From Pelargonium cotyledonis (Eukaryota; Streptophyta; Magnoliopsida; Geraniales; Geraniaceae), in assembly GCA_036897625.1 (NCBI GenBank), contig JAYMTA010000773.1:1-24340 (forward strand): DNA of 24,340 nt, in the 5' to 3' direction. This document shows positions 10,558 through 22,640 of the stretch, one piece after another (position 1 is the first letter of the stretch; each line of letters begins with the position of its first letter). The position numbers and the translations under genes are program-made. Below the pieces are notes generated by a model that made no database searches, had not been told where the DNA came from, and worked only from the letters and a program-made list of their open reading frames with translations.

Positions 10558-10803
10558 TACTCCATTCGTCTCAAAATAAGTGTCCACCTTTCTATTTTAA
10601 GAAAAATTTAGGAGAAGTTAGTTAGTGTGGTATGTTTACTATTGTATCCTCATGATCACGTGTTGAGAGATCATAACTAACTTTTTGTAAGGATATTATT
10701 GACAATTCATGCATAACCAACTTACTATAAAGGGAAACAAGATACTCATTTTGAGATAAAAATACAAGAGAAATAGGACACTCATTTTGGGACGGAAGGA
10801 GTA
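10558..10803. mobile_element. Stowaway-type MITE (Tc1/mariner group)
   Basis: The element spans 10560-10801 (242 bp) and is flanked by TA on both sides (10558-10559 and 10802-10803), the target of Stowaway elements. The left end begins CTCCATTCGTCTCAAAAT and the right end, read inverted, CTCCTTCCGTCCCAAAAT. Over 26 bp the two ends match at 22 positions and follow the Stowaway consensus CTCCCTCCGTCCC. There is no coding capacity, as expected for a MITE. A second, inner copy of the right-end motif (ACTCATTTTGAGA) starts at 10744. Confidence 0.9.
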
Positions 10804-11323
10804 TATTTTTATATACTAATATATTCTTATACAATAAATTCGTTGAAATCTCTTACCTCCAAAACACATATATATGGAGAGGTATATGTGGGAAAAAGCT
10901 CGCCCTTCATTCTTTTTAAACACTCGTTTTGAGATAATGGATTTGTTGACATAAGTGAACGGTTTAAAGTTACTGAGCAACTATTTTAGAGTGAAATTGA
11001 AAATTCAGAAATTATTTTACCCGTTAGTTACAATGAAAATGTAAGTGATGTCTTTGTTCTAAAGGCGGCAAAAAAGTAAGTGCAGCCTAGAGATCAATCT
11101 TTTGGAAGCAGACACAATCCCTGCAAGGGTGGACAGTTTTTCTTTCCCAGAAAGCGTCACTAATATATTTTAATTAAGGAAGCTTTAGACATTTACCATA
11201 AATAATATTCTGTTTTTTTTTGGTATATATAATTAATACTATATATCCTCATAGATTGTGTTTCAATATCGAAATCTCAAATCTTGCTAAACGACACCAA
11301 AATTCCATTCTTCTTCTATATGT
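10804..11323 (+). promoter_or_regulatory. Intergenic and probable promoter of the DUF1635 gene
   Basis: AT-rich sequence without a gene. A TATATA motif near 11224 lies about 140 bp before the chosen start codon and could be the TATA box. An ATG at 11320 opens a short frame out of frame with the gene and would act as an upstream ORF if it is in the transcript. Confidence 0.4.
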
Positions 11324-11365
11324 ATGTGCACAGCTTATGGTTCAGTCTCATTTTACTCAGAAATC

Positions 11366-12970
11366 ATGGAAGCCAAAACAGAAATGCCTTTTCTGTGGGA
11401 TGATCAACAGGTTGGTCTTTCGTCATGTTTTGGTTTATGGTCTTCAAGCTATTGTCAATGGTGCTCTGGATTTTTTTTTAAGATTTTAGGTCATTGTTTT
11501 CTGTTTTTTGTTTTAACCATGATTACTTTGGTTCACTATGAATCAAGGTTTTTTTCTTCATCATTTAAGATCATGAACATGGGTTTTTGGGTTTAATCAT
11601 TGTTGTTTATGGAACTTTGCTTGTCATAGATAGAACTTGAACTTTTGATTTTGTTGCGTTTTTTTATGTCTTATCTTTGGGTTGCGTATAAGTTCTAAGG
11701 GCATGTAGAGCAAGTCTTTGGCAAGAGAGGTGTTGTGAGGAGCACTTTCTGATCATAATTTTTCTCATTTTGAGCGAAGGGGGCGTGCTCCTTACGCTCC
11801 TTAAAAGGAGCCCACCACCGACATGGCATCAAGAAGGACAAGCAGCACGCCCCGTTGGCACAAGACGACGGAAAATGATTTTTTAATGTTTTTGGTTGCT
11901 AACAAGCACTTTTCACTAGATTGTGCTCCAAATTCCATAATTTTGAGGTGTTGCGAAGAACACGTTCCGATCATATTTTTGCTCATATTGAGCCAAGGGG
12001 CGTGCTCATTGTCAGCACGCCCCATTGGCACAAGACGACATAAAAGTATTTTCTTAATGTTTTATGTTTTTTTTGTTGCTATCAAGCGCTTTCCACTAGA
12101 TTGAGATCCAAACTCCATACCATTGCCTAACATTTCATTTTTGGCATTGAATAAACTATGTGGTTTTGACAGAGTGTTGAAGAGTTAAAGCATAAGCTAG
12201 TGTGTGCAAACTTGCAGCTGCAATCAGCAAAGTCACAAGCAGCTGAGGAGATCAGAAAGAACAAGGAGACTATAAGACAACTGAGTGAGCTGCTAAAAAC
12301 TGTTTGCCAAGAAAGAGATGAAACAATGGAAAAGCTGCATATACTCTTGACTATCATGAATAGGGACAGTACCAGCCCAGCTTCTCCTGCTGTCACTGCA
12401 TCTGGTTACTTCTCCAATACCTTCAAGGACCATTCACATGAACCATCCACACTACACTGCATCAACACGAATGTGCCCGAGCCAAGTAGCCTTGGACTGC
12501 CAAAACAACCGGTGCCCATAAATTTTATCAGTCCCATTCAGATCGGAGGCTATGTTAACGTTCCTGATATGGAGTTGGCGCTTCTTGATAAGCTTGTGAT
12601 GGGCAAGCCACTGCCTCAGAAAGGAAAGCTCCTGCAGGCTGTGATGGAAGCCGGACCATTGCTTCAGACACTGCTTATAGGACCAGTTCCAAAGTGGCGA
12701 AACCCGCCTCCCTTGCAACTCCTGGAGAGTCCAACACCAGCTCCTCCTCTCATCACCAAGAAAGCTGCACTTCTTCCGGATGGTTCAGTTGCAAAACCTT
12801 TGAGCTCTTCACACCCTCGCGGTTTCTCCCAGGTAGCATCTTCGAGTGTGTTGAACTTTGCGCGCGCTTCCAGTTCTTGCCTAAACGGGGGACACCCGTT
12901 ATCTGAAGGTGTTAATGCCGGGTTCAGGCACTATCAAGCTGCAACCGGAAAGCGAAGGATGATACAGTGA
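11366..12970 (+). CDS. Plant DUF1635-family protein (coiled-coil, function unknown)
   Basis: Two exons, 11366-11410 and 12173-12970, joined by a 762-bp GT-AG intron, give 280 residues. The N terminus (FLWDDQQ followed by VEELKHKL) and the charged helical segment at about residues 16-75, including EEIRKNKETIRQLSELL and VCQERDETMEKL, match the plant-specific DUF1635 pattern; this segment should form a coiled coil. The remainder is Pro/Ser-rich and probably disordered, with a basic end (GKRRM). I know of no established biochemical function for the family. An in-frame ATG at 11324 would add 14 residues; I prefer 11366 because family members usually begin just before the LW motif. The last 24 codons and the 3' region are duplicated immediately downstream. 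Confidence 0.82.
11727..12118. repeat. Degenerate tandem duplication inside the DUF1635 intron
   Basis: Two diverged copies start at GAGGTGTTG (11727 and 11945). Both run through a GATCATA block, a GAGC(G/C)AAGGGG(G)CGTGCTC block, AGCACGCCCC, TTGGCACAAGACGAC and TTTCACTAGATTG or its variant. In each copy GGGGCGTGCT pairs with AGCACGCCCC as a perfect 10-bp inverted repeat: arms 11780-11789 and 11844-11853 (54-base loop) in copy 1, and 11997-12006 and 12014-12023 (7-base loop) in copy 2. Open frames here on both strands do not resemble proteins. Confidence 0.7.
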
Positions 12971-13194
12971 TTGCTAGCTATAGTTCCTTAATTTATAGTT
13001 ACATCTATGTTGATAATGTTATGGTGTAAATTTGTCACTTAGAAACCGTTATCTGAAGGTGTTAATGCCGGGTTCAGGCACTATCAAGCTGCAACCGGAA
13101 AGCGAAGGATGATACAGTGATTGCTAGCTATAGTTCCTTAATTTATAGTTACATCTATGTTGATAATGTTATGGTGTAAATTTGGTACTTAGAA
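12896..13194. repeat. Near-perfect 150-bp tandem duplication of the DUF1635 gene end
   Basis: The segment from 12896 recurs exactly 150 bp later from 13046. It covers the last 24 codons, the stop and the start of the 3' UTR. Identity is complete over about 139 bp, then TC versus GT, then matching CTTAGAAA. The second copy is downstream of the stop, so it only lengthens the 3' UTR. The near identity means the event is very recent, or an assembly artefact. Confidence 0.93.
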
Positions 13195-13309
13195 AAGAAG
13201 TTTTGCCATTTTGCTTCTTTCCACTGCATCCCTTCAATCACAACTAGCTCTTACCGTGAAACTCAATAGTTCAAATGATAAGAGCTTGGGGCCAACTCTA
13301 CGAGAGTTG

Positions 13310-13371
13310 CGTAACATTTACTGTTTCACAAACCACTACACGTAACATTTACTGTTTCACAAACCACTACA
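13310..13371. repeat. Perfect 31-bp direct duplication
   Basis: A 31-bp unit beginning CGTAACATTTACTG and ending CCACTACA occurs at 13310-13340 and, adjacent and identical, at 13341-13371. It lies between the convergent DUF1635 and RPL23A genes. Confidence 0.9.
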
Positions 13372-13638
13372 CCGGGAAAAACTTGCCTAATCAAACAATT
13401 GACACAACAGTACGATGCCATATACATTAAACATAACAAAAGTGCAGCAGTGTAAGATAATCGTCAAAAAGACTTTTCATATTCCAAATTTAAGAGCATT
13501 GTCAACAAGTACTATATTTTTCTTTAAACAAAACTGAATGAGATGTTCGACTGTCATCCTTCTCACACAAGTTCTCATATATGAGATTCCATAAAAAAAA
13601 AAATTCAAAAACTAATTTCCTGAAGGTAAGTCGCCATC

Positions 13639-14903
<1,265 letters not shown>

Positions 14904-15506
14904 TGATGAAGAGAAGCTAATAAAAAAACCCTAATTTCACCTGAAATTACAAAATACAAATTTGCAACAAAAATACACATCAGAAACGAATCGAAAAAAA
15001 CAAATACAAAACAAAAATTCCACCGGAGCTTAGTCGGAGAAAGAGAGAGATCGAACCTGCTCCGGTGTTAACACTGCTAGGGTTTTGGTGGAAAGGTTGA
15101 AGACGATGATATATACCTATGAGTAATGGGTTTTTAATGGGCCGAAATGTGAAATGGGCCTAGTCAGTTATTATTTGGGCCGGTCCGTTGAAACCACAGC
15201 CTTTTTCAGTTCACACGTGTCGCGGCAGTACATAAACGCCTAAACGGTAAGGTTTGGGATCAGAGGACAGCTGGTGCTCGAACGATTCAACTCAGGTGGG
15301 ACTCAAACCCTAACCAGAGTTGAGAAACCTAACCCTTGCCTGACCATGGTCATCATCTCTCTCCCCCAACCTTGAGCTTCAGTTCCAGATGAGATTCAGA
15401 GATCGGTTCTGTTTCTGTTACTCCATTTTCGAACGAAATTAGGGTTTTCACTGAATTTGATCGTTATCTTGAATCTCTCTGCAAAATTCAAGAAAATTTG
15501 ACGAAA
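14904..15506. promoter_or_regulatory. Shared divergent promoter of RPL23A and AFC1
   Basis: About 600 bp separate the two start codons. Three TGGGCC site II motifs stand at 15138-15143, 15155-15160 and 15176-15181, on the RPL23A side. A telo-box (AAACCCTA on the minus strand, 15078-15085) lies at the likely RPL23A 5' end, just before a probable 5' UTR intron (15056 down to 14941). Another AAACCCTA on the plus strand (15305-15312) is placed for AFC1. Site II plus telo-box is the classic pairing of plant ribosomal-protein promoters. Whether one motif cluster drives both genes is inference. Confidence 0.75.
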
Positions 15507-18500
15507 ATGGAGACGCAGAGGATTGTGGAATTTCCTCACAAGAATTTGGACAAGCGTCCAAGGAAGAGACCTCGCTTGACATGGGACATGCCACCTCCTC
15601 TTCCTCCTCCGAAGGTGAATGTCTCGATTTTTTTTTCTTGAATTTTCAAATTTCAATCAATTTTGTTACAAGCATCTGAATGTTATAATTCGATTGATTT
15701 GTTGAATTTTGGATTGTTTATGTTCATTATCACTTACAGATTTCTTATTGTAATCAAAACCCTATGGATTATTTGATAGTTTTATAGAATTGCGGATCAC
15801 TTTTTTTTTTTTTTTCTTTTCATTTCATGCTCCAAATTTTCGCTGCAATCAAAACCCTGAGTTTAGAGAACCTCACATTTAGGTAAAATGTCGAACTTTT
15901 GATGTGCCTTAAAGCTGAACGAAATTTGGTATCAGAATTAGATCCTGTGTATTTATACTATTTGCATAAATAATATAAATTTTTGGTAGGATCACAAACT
16001 GCAATCATGGTTGTTTGCATTTACATTCATATTGACATGTTCAATTTTTGTTGCTACTCAGATGCTCCCGGCAGTATATCTTGGGCAGGAGTTTGGGAGT
16101 CGTGCAGTCCCAAATTATGCATATCAACCCTCTATGTTTTATAGGGGATTACCAGGCAATGGATCTCCTCCATGGCGACCAGATGATAAAGACGGGCATT
16201 ATGTCTTTGCCATCGGAGATTATTTGACTCCTCGATGTAATTATCATTAGCTTTGTCACCTCATGGTTGTTATTATTTTTTATTTTTTTACAGTTAAATG
16301 CTGTGGTATTCCTAAATTTTCTTGGCGGATTTTCCATGAATTACCTAAACACAACCATCTTGATTTAGTAATTCACGTGTATAGTCATACTGATACATGC
16401 AGATATAGCCTATAATTTGGGGCAAAACTATGGATTATTTGAAATTTAGCGTGTATATAATCATTTTATTCACCATTCTTTGATCATCTCTTAATTTAAG
16501 TCTCTTTAATATGTGCATGTCATTTTGTTGCTAATATCATTGTTTCTTTATACTTGCAGACAGGATTCTCAGCAAAATGGGTGAAGGTTAGTATTTGTTA
16601 TCTGCAGCTTTTACTCCTTTCTTTTCCAGTTTGTATTTTTCAAATTAAGTCTTTTGTTACTAGTGAGACTTCAAAAATACAACTTTGATTAGTTTGGTAT
16701 TATTTTGTATTTGATTATTGTGAAGTATTTATGTTTTATGATTTTGAGTTTTATAATGTGTTGTATATGTTTGACATGTAGAAAAACTGATTTTCAGGTA
16801 CATTTGGTCAAGTGTTGGAATGTATTGACAATGAAAAGAATGAACTTGTCGCAATTAAAATTGTTCGGTCCATTCATAAGTATCGCGACGCTGCCATGAT
16901 TGAAATTGATGTCTTGCAGAAACTTGCCAGGCACGATGTCACCGGTACTCGGTAAGGATATTCTGTCCCTCTCTGTCTTCTCTACTTTGTTCTAGATGTT
17001 CAAAGTGATTTTGGTGTAAGCGCTTTCATTCTTTGCAGTTGTGTACAAATTCGGAATTGGTTTGACTATCGTAATCATATATGTATTGTAAGTATTTATT
17101 GGTATTTGTTATTTATTATTTGAAGAGGCAATGCATGTTGCTTCATGCCTGAATATTCTGTGAGTTAAAAAACTTGCGGATGGATTTAAATGGTTTTAAC
17201 AGGTATTTGAGAAGCTTGGACCTAGCTTATACGATTTTCTCCGCAAAAACAGCTACCGTTCATTTCCAATTGATCTTGTTCGGGAGCTTGGCAGACAACT
17301 TTTGGAGTCTGTGGCATGTGTGTGGACAATTCTTGCACCATTTTTGCTATGTTATTTTCCCATGAGGCTTCAAAGCTGTATATACTGATTGATGATTTTT
17401 TTTTTTTCATACACCCAATGGTTCAAAATCTTGTTTTGCTGTCCTTTAAATTTATTTTCGGGGGCTACATGGAATTGATAGTAAAAACATTGTCAAATAG
17501 TAACATGATTAAAATTATTAAGTTTGTATTGACACAATCTCTTTTCTCTTGTTTGCAGTTATGCATGATTTGCGCCTGATTCACACTGATTTGAAACCAG
17601 AAAACATTCTTCTTGTATCTGCGGATTATGTCAAAGTGCCAGATTACAAAGTAAGACTTCATTCATGATTCTTGTCATTTTAATTTAAATGCATTAATGA
17701 TTCTAATACAGTAGAAGCAGACAATGCGGTCATTGTGTTTGGTGAATGGATTAAGACACAAACTGCATCCAAAATAATAGCTGGCTTCAAGCTTTTATGA
17801 GGGATAACTAACTTTAAAATACTATTTATTGATATGTCTTATTTTTTTGCTTTTTTTTGTTTGTTGTTGCTGAAATTAAGCTTCTATCGCTGTCCACAAA
17901 AGATGGTTCCTATTTTAAGAACCTTCCAAAGTCTAGCGCTATTAAGCTTATTGATTTTGGAAGCACTACATTTGAGCATCAAGATCATAGCTATGTTGTT
18001 TCTACACGACATTACCGTGCACCAGAGGTTATCTTGGGTAATGTTTGTTACACGTGAATGTGCTCTTGGGGTTGATTATTGTATGCACTTCTGTGAAGAT
18101 AACATTCTCCGTGTTATGTGCTGTGTAGGTCTTGGGTGGAACTATCCTTGTGATTTATGGAGTGTTGGATGCATTCTTGTAGAACTTTGCTCTGTAAGTA
18201 ACTTTGAATATATATATATATATATAAGTGTCCCTACTGCAGTTCCTAACATCAATCTTACAATCTTAGCGGGTGACAATTGTTCCTTATATTTATTTTA
18301 GGGAAACAAAACTAGTTTGAGCTTTTGTTTGAAAGATTTAACTCACCATGGAGTACTTGTCTTCCTCCACGTTGAATATATGTTGGTTTGTTGCTTATTT
18401 CTCTTTTAATTTCGTTGAAAAATAGGGTGAGGCCCTTTTCCAAACACACGAGAACTTGGAACATCTTGCCATGATGGAGAGGGTGTTAGGACCCCTGCCA

Positions 18501-19035
18501 CAACATATGGCAATAAGAGCCAAGTAAGATCAGTTGCCGTTGCTTTTTCTCCGGATAATTATGCTCCTGGTTTGACAGGTGGATTGATAGCTTAATCTCA
18601 CTTTTCTATTTGCAGCCGCCGCGCAGAGAAGTATTTTAGAAGAGGTGTGCGATTAGATTGGCCAGAAGGTGCAGCATCCAGAGAAAGCATGAGAGCAGTT
18701 TGGAAATTGCCCCGTCTTCCGGTAATTGCTTTGGATGTCTCTTATTCTAAATTTTATACCTGCAAACATAATTTTTTTTATGAAAGTTGGGATAACAGAT
18801 TAAACCCGTTCTTGTTATGTTGCATGTTAAGCCATCCATGTCCATCTGAATGTATATGAATTATATGTTGCAGAACATAGTTATGCAGCATGTTGATCAT
18901 TCTGCGGGTGACTTGATTGACCTCTTGCAAGGGCTTCTACGATATGAGCCAGCAGATAGGCTCAAGGCGAGGGAGGCACTAAGGCATCCCTTCTTCACAA
19001 GAGATCCAAGAAGGTGCGGGTATCCTTGTAATTGA
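15507..19035 (+). CDS. AFC1: LAMMER-type dual-specificity protein kinase, AFC1-like (CLK family)
   Basis: Twelve coding exons: 15507-15614, 16062-16236, 16560-16586, 16798-16951, 17039-17087, 17203-17317, 17559-17650, 17881-18037, 18129-18193, 18426-18523, 18616-18721, 18874-19035. They join to 435 residues. CLK/LAMMER kinases phosphorylate SR splicing factors in the nucleus; plant AFC kinases are linked to temperature-dependent splicing. Visible landmarks: a basic leader ([13 protein letters not shown]), the glycine loop GEGTFGQV (102-109), ATP lysine in VAIK (K124), catalytic loop HTDLKPEN (218-225), DFGS (265-268), [12 protein letters not shown] (281-292) and the signature [12 protein letters not shown] (326-337). 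The leader and the [13 protein letters not shown] insert are closer to Arabidopsis AFC1 than to AFC2 or AFC3. The 27-base exon 3 is a microexon. The upstream frame is open back to 15393 but has no ATG, so 15507 is the first possible start. Arabidopsis AFC1 has a longer N terminus and tail. Confidence 0.96.
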
Positions 19036-20690
19036 ATAATCTGATTCATTTAATGATGAGATGAGCTCCATTCAGGTACCAACAAATGTGTCCCCATATG
19101 TTACATTTCATACTGATTACCGTAGTCTTGTATAGTGTATCCTCATTCGGGAAGAGTTTCCCTGCCCCATATAATTGGTTTCTATTTTTTGGATGCTTTT
19201 TTCTCTTTTGTGTGTGTTTCATCCAAATAATATCATCTCATTAGCATATGGTGTTTGTGCTTATGAATCAAAAGACGAAATGAAGTCTTTACAATGTGCC
19301 AGAATTAGCTGCCATTGTTTTTAGGATTAGAGAGGTGTCTATCAAAGTGGACTTAGTATACGTTTTTGGGGAAGTCAAGTTGAAAATAAAAAATGGATAT
19401 GGGACGTGCTAACATACATTTTATATGATTTGGCAGTTGAAAATTCTAATTATGGACTGAAGCTTAAGAAAAATGATAATCAAAGGTACCGAATTATTTA
19501 ACCTTTGGTCTTTTGGTAATTGGCTAATGAACATGGAAAATGTAGGCTGTCGCATGGTATTATTGTTTAATAAAAAGCTGTCCTGCCTTCTTTTCCCGTA
19601 GGTTTAGGTAGATGCTCCTCGGATGCCATATTAAAGAGAAGACCACTTGTGGATAAACAGAGGAAACTGTCATTATGATTTCTATTGCGCTAATTGTGCA
19701 AATTAGAATTAATTGTTTTTAACCATATAGTGGTGGTGGTGGTTGAGTTTTAGCTTTGTCATCTTCAAGCTGTACCATATGTTGCTTGTGATTTGGCTGC
19801 TGAGCCTGTGTAAATTTATTTATTCTCTCTTTTAGTTTCTCTGGTTCCTAAATCAATTTAGGCTATAGTAAATTCTGTGATGTGTTACCTAGCATGAATT
19901 CTTAAAGATTTTGGTCATATACGTGTTTCTAGCTCGAGTCATGTTGGTCGTCCCAATCAGCTCATTTTCCTGCAGATCCAGTCTAGATTCTCACCAAATG
20001 TTGTGGTCAAGTGAAAACACTTAAATCAGTGTGTTCAAGTTTCTCCACTACAAGTACTTTATATGGTGCAATTTATACATTTTTACCTGCATATTGTTAG
20101 TGCTTTGAGTTCATTGGAAGGATGCTACTCTTACGCCAAGTACAACACCATGTGCCCCGAGAGGTTACGACAAATTTGATATTGTCACCTATAACGAACT
20201 CTTGTCTTGACTCTTACAAGTTTGAAATGAAGCCTGGCTTCATCGCCATCATCAGCGATCCTTGAACTTCTATGACCAATTCTTGATAAGACCTTATTCA
20301 CAAATCGGGAATTATTACCTCAAAGCACGTGGGAACCCGTAACACTTGCTCCTTCCATAATGGGTCCAAATGTAAATGAGAGGAACTCAAATTGAATGCA
20401 TAGCTGGATGACATCAACGAGTTGTTTTCAGCAACCGGCAAAGATAAAATTATGTGTTTGAACGTAAGGCGTGAAGAAAGATGCCATGGAAACGAGAAAG
20501 CAACAAGACTTGGGAGGATCCCACTTCTAAGTACTCATCAAGTGGGGAAAACAGTATCTTCTTAACTTAGACCTGCCTATCATTTCTTTTGGGTACCACA
20601 TTGTGGTTAGTTCTAGATGTTTATGTACGACAAACGCCAAAAAAATTAAAGCCAAAATGTACTATGTTTGTTAAAAAAGAGGGAAAAATT
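19036..20690. other. AFC1 3' region and unassigned intergenic DNA
   Basis: The first few hundred bases probably include the AFC1 3' UTR. Around 20100-20560 the base composition is less AT-rich and short stretches look protein-like in several frames (for example FYDQFLIRPYSQIGNYY), but stops interrupt every frame and I recognise no family. It may be a decayed gene or transposon fragment. Confidence 0.4.
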
Positions 20691-20929
20691 ACACATACTC
20701 ACACATAGTATACTAGTACTCATCAAATGGGTGTTTCACCTCTCTCCATGGGTGTGTTGAGCAGGGATCGAATGTAAACGTTCTTTCTATTCACGTAACA
20801 TGTGTTGTCAACTACGCCACTATCATTGAGTTAAATTGTTTTATTTATGTATTACTATTTAGAACCAAAAAATATAGTAAGTGTAAAATAGTTGATCCTT
20901 TAACAAGCATCTCAATATCGTTTCACTAA

Positions 20930-21375
20930 ATATTTGGCTCATGCTTAATCTAGTCACGTTTAGTAAACGAGCGGAACTTGAGTCAAGCTTTTGGAGGCTT
21001 GATAGGACTTGCGAGCCGGTTAATTTATTAACATTAATTTAATCAATAAATATATTATATTAAAAAGTTTTAAAATATAATCATGTAGCCTGTGTATAAA
21101 AAAAACATTTACTAATGATTTTATTTTAGATTTAATGAATATTACTTTATGATAAGTTGTCCAATAGTCAAACCGAACGGAGTATAAATATGAATTATTT
21201 TCTTTCACTTTTAGTCAAGAGAAAAAGAAACATGTATATTTATTGCACCGAGCTGAGTTGACCAAGATCTGAGAAAAAGAATATTTATTGTGCTTCTTGA
21301 TTGGTAAACGACCACGAATTCAATTTATTCCAGAGAAAAAAGAAACATGTATGTTTATTGAATCGAGCTGAGTTG
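20930..21375. repeat. Degenerate dispersed repeat region with a 40-bp direct repeat
   Basis: Bases 20930-21020 carry GTTTAGTAAACGAGCGGAAC, AAGCTTTTGGAGGCTTG and GCGAGCCGGTT, resembling the GAGC-rich dispersed repeats common in plant genomes. Two roughly 40-bp copies containing GAGAAAAAGAAACATGTAT and CGAGCTGAGTTGA begin at 21218 and 21332 (spacing 114), similar but not identical. No transposon ends are visible. Confidence 0.5.
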
Positions 21376-22640
21376 AGACAATTTTAAACTTGAGTAAGTT
21401 AAATTAGACTCTTACATTTAACAATAACAAAGATCGAGTGCGGCAAAGGGCACTTAAAACCAACTTGCATATATTCTACTATTTTATCAAAAGGAAATAA
21501 TAACTAAATACTTCTAAATTTAGAGAAAAATTAACTAAATGAAAAAAAAAACAAAAAAACGAGACATCACTTTCTTTCACATGTTGCATGCTTATATATG
21601 GTAATGGAAACCAATAATACAATATGATAATATTTTGTTCCCCTCACTGCTCGCTCCTTGTTTTAGATGCTTTCTTTTGTTTTTTGGTCTTGTTTTTTGG
21701 TTTTGTTTTGTATTTAAATAACATGAGAAGATAATCTAAACAATGTTGTCTTTAGACTTTACATAAATAAAATAGGTACCTAATAATCTTGGACTTTTGG
21801 ATTTTATTCCAACTTGTGATTTCTAATTTCAAAATCTGGATCAACTTTATGAATTTATTAAATCTTAATATCCAAATAATGAGTCATTTCATATCTACAT
21901 TTTTTTTTGGTTTATTTTGTTATATATTACCAAAGTTTTATTAGACATATAAGAATTTGAAAATTTTATTGTCTTGAACTTGCATGAGATTGTTTTGTTC
22001 TATCATAGTCATATAGCTGGCATTCAATAGTTCCATCTCAAATTGAATAATTTACTCTAATATAGACTGTTGCGCGTGTTTCACACAAATTTTATTTACA
22101 TCTCTATCAATCCATTTTAAAACTCATGTTACATTGTTTATACATCATTAATCACCAACATTGTATTGCTCTCACTGATGATATTTATAAATCGGCTAAT
22201 TACAAAATGATATCATTAGTAAAATATTAGAGATTTGAATAATACGCGAGACCAAATTGGTCATAAAGAAAAATGTTGAAATCTTGAAAACACAATGTTA
22301 GAATAATTTAAAAAATAATTAGGTTGGAATTTGCCTCACATCCGTAGGCCCCAACACCATGAAGCCATGGTCGTGCAGCTCCCAACCAAAAAAGTAAGCT
22401 TAACCCTTATTTTTAGAGGTCAACGCAGAAGTTGAGATCTCCTCCACGCTCCCGATGAATAAAACCGGCTCCAAACTTTTCAAACTCCTTCCAAACACTT
22501 CAACTACAAGTCCCTAACAAATTTTGCCAATATTTCCCTAAATGATTATACAAGTGTAACACAATGATTCATAATATTTATATCTAATATTAGGCAGAAG
22601 AACAACATTTAATTTATAATCACACCCTTGGAAAATAATA
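21376..22640. other. AT-rich intergenic DNA
   Basis: I see no gene, RNA or clear transposon. There are homopolymer runs and long AT-rich stretches only. Confidence 0.5.

Noticed and set aside
11823..12104. Open frames on both strands within the DUF1635 intron
   Set aside because: They lie in a diverged tandem repeat inside an intron with good GT-AG borders; the translations look random.
12694..12906. Second plus-strand frame inside DUF1635 exon 2
   Set aside because: Overlaps the coding exon in another frame; the exon's own frame matches the family.
15396..15656. Minus-strand open frame of 86 residues opposite AFC1 exon 1
   Set aside because: Shadow of the AFC1 first exon and 5' UTR; it reads as basic low-complexity sequence with no family.
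19005..19080. Alternative extra 3' exon of AFC1 using a donor at AAGAAG/GTGCGG and an acceptor at CATTCAG
   Set aside because: The plain reading reaches a stop after 21 codons at a sensible kinase end; nothing beyond 19035 resembles the family tail.
21150..21186. Possible second Stowaway end (CGAACGGAGTATAAA)
   Set aside because: Only a short partial resemblance on one side; no matching opposite end or TA duplication was found.
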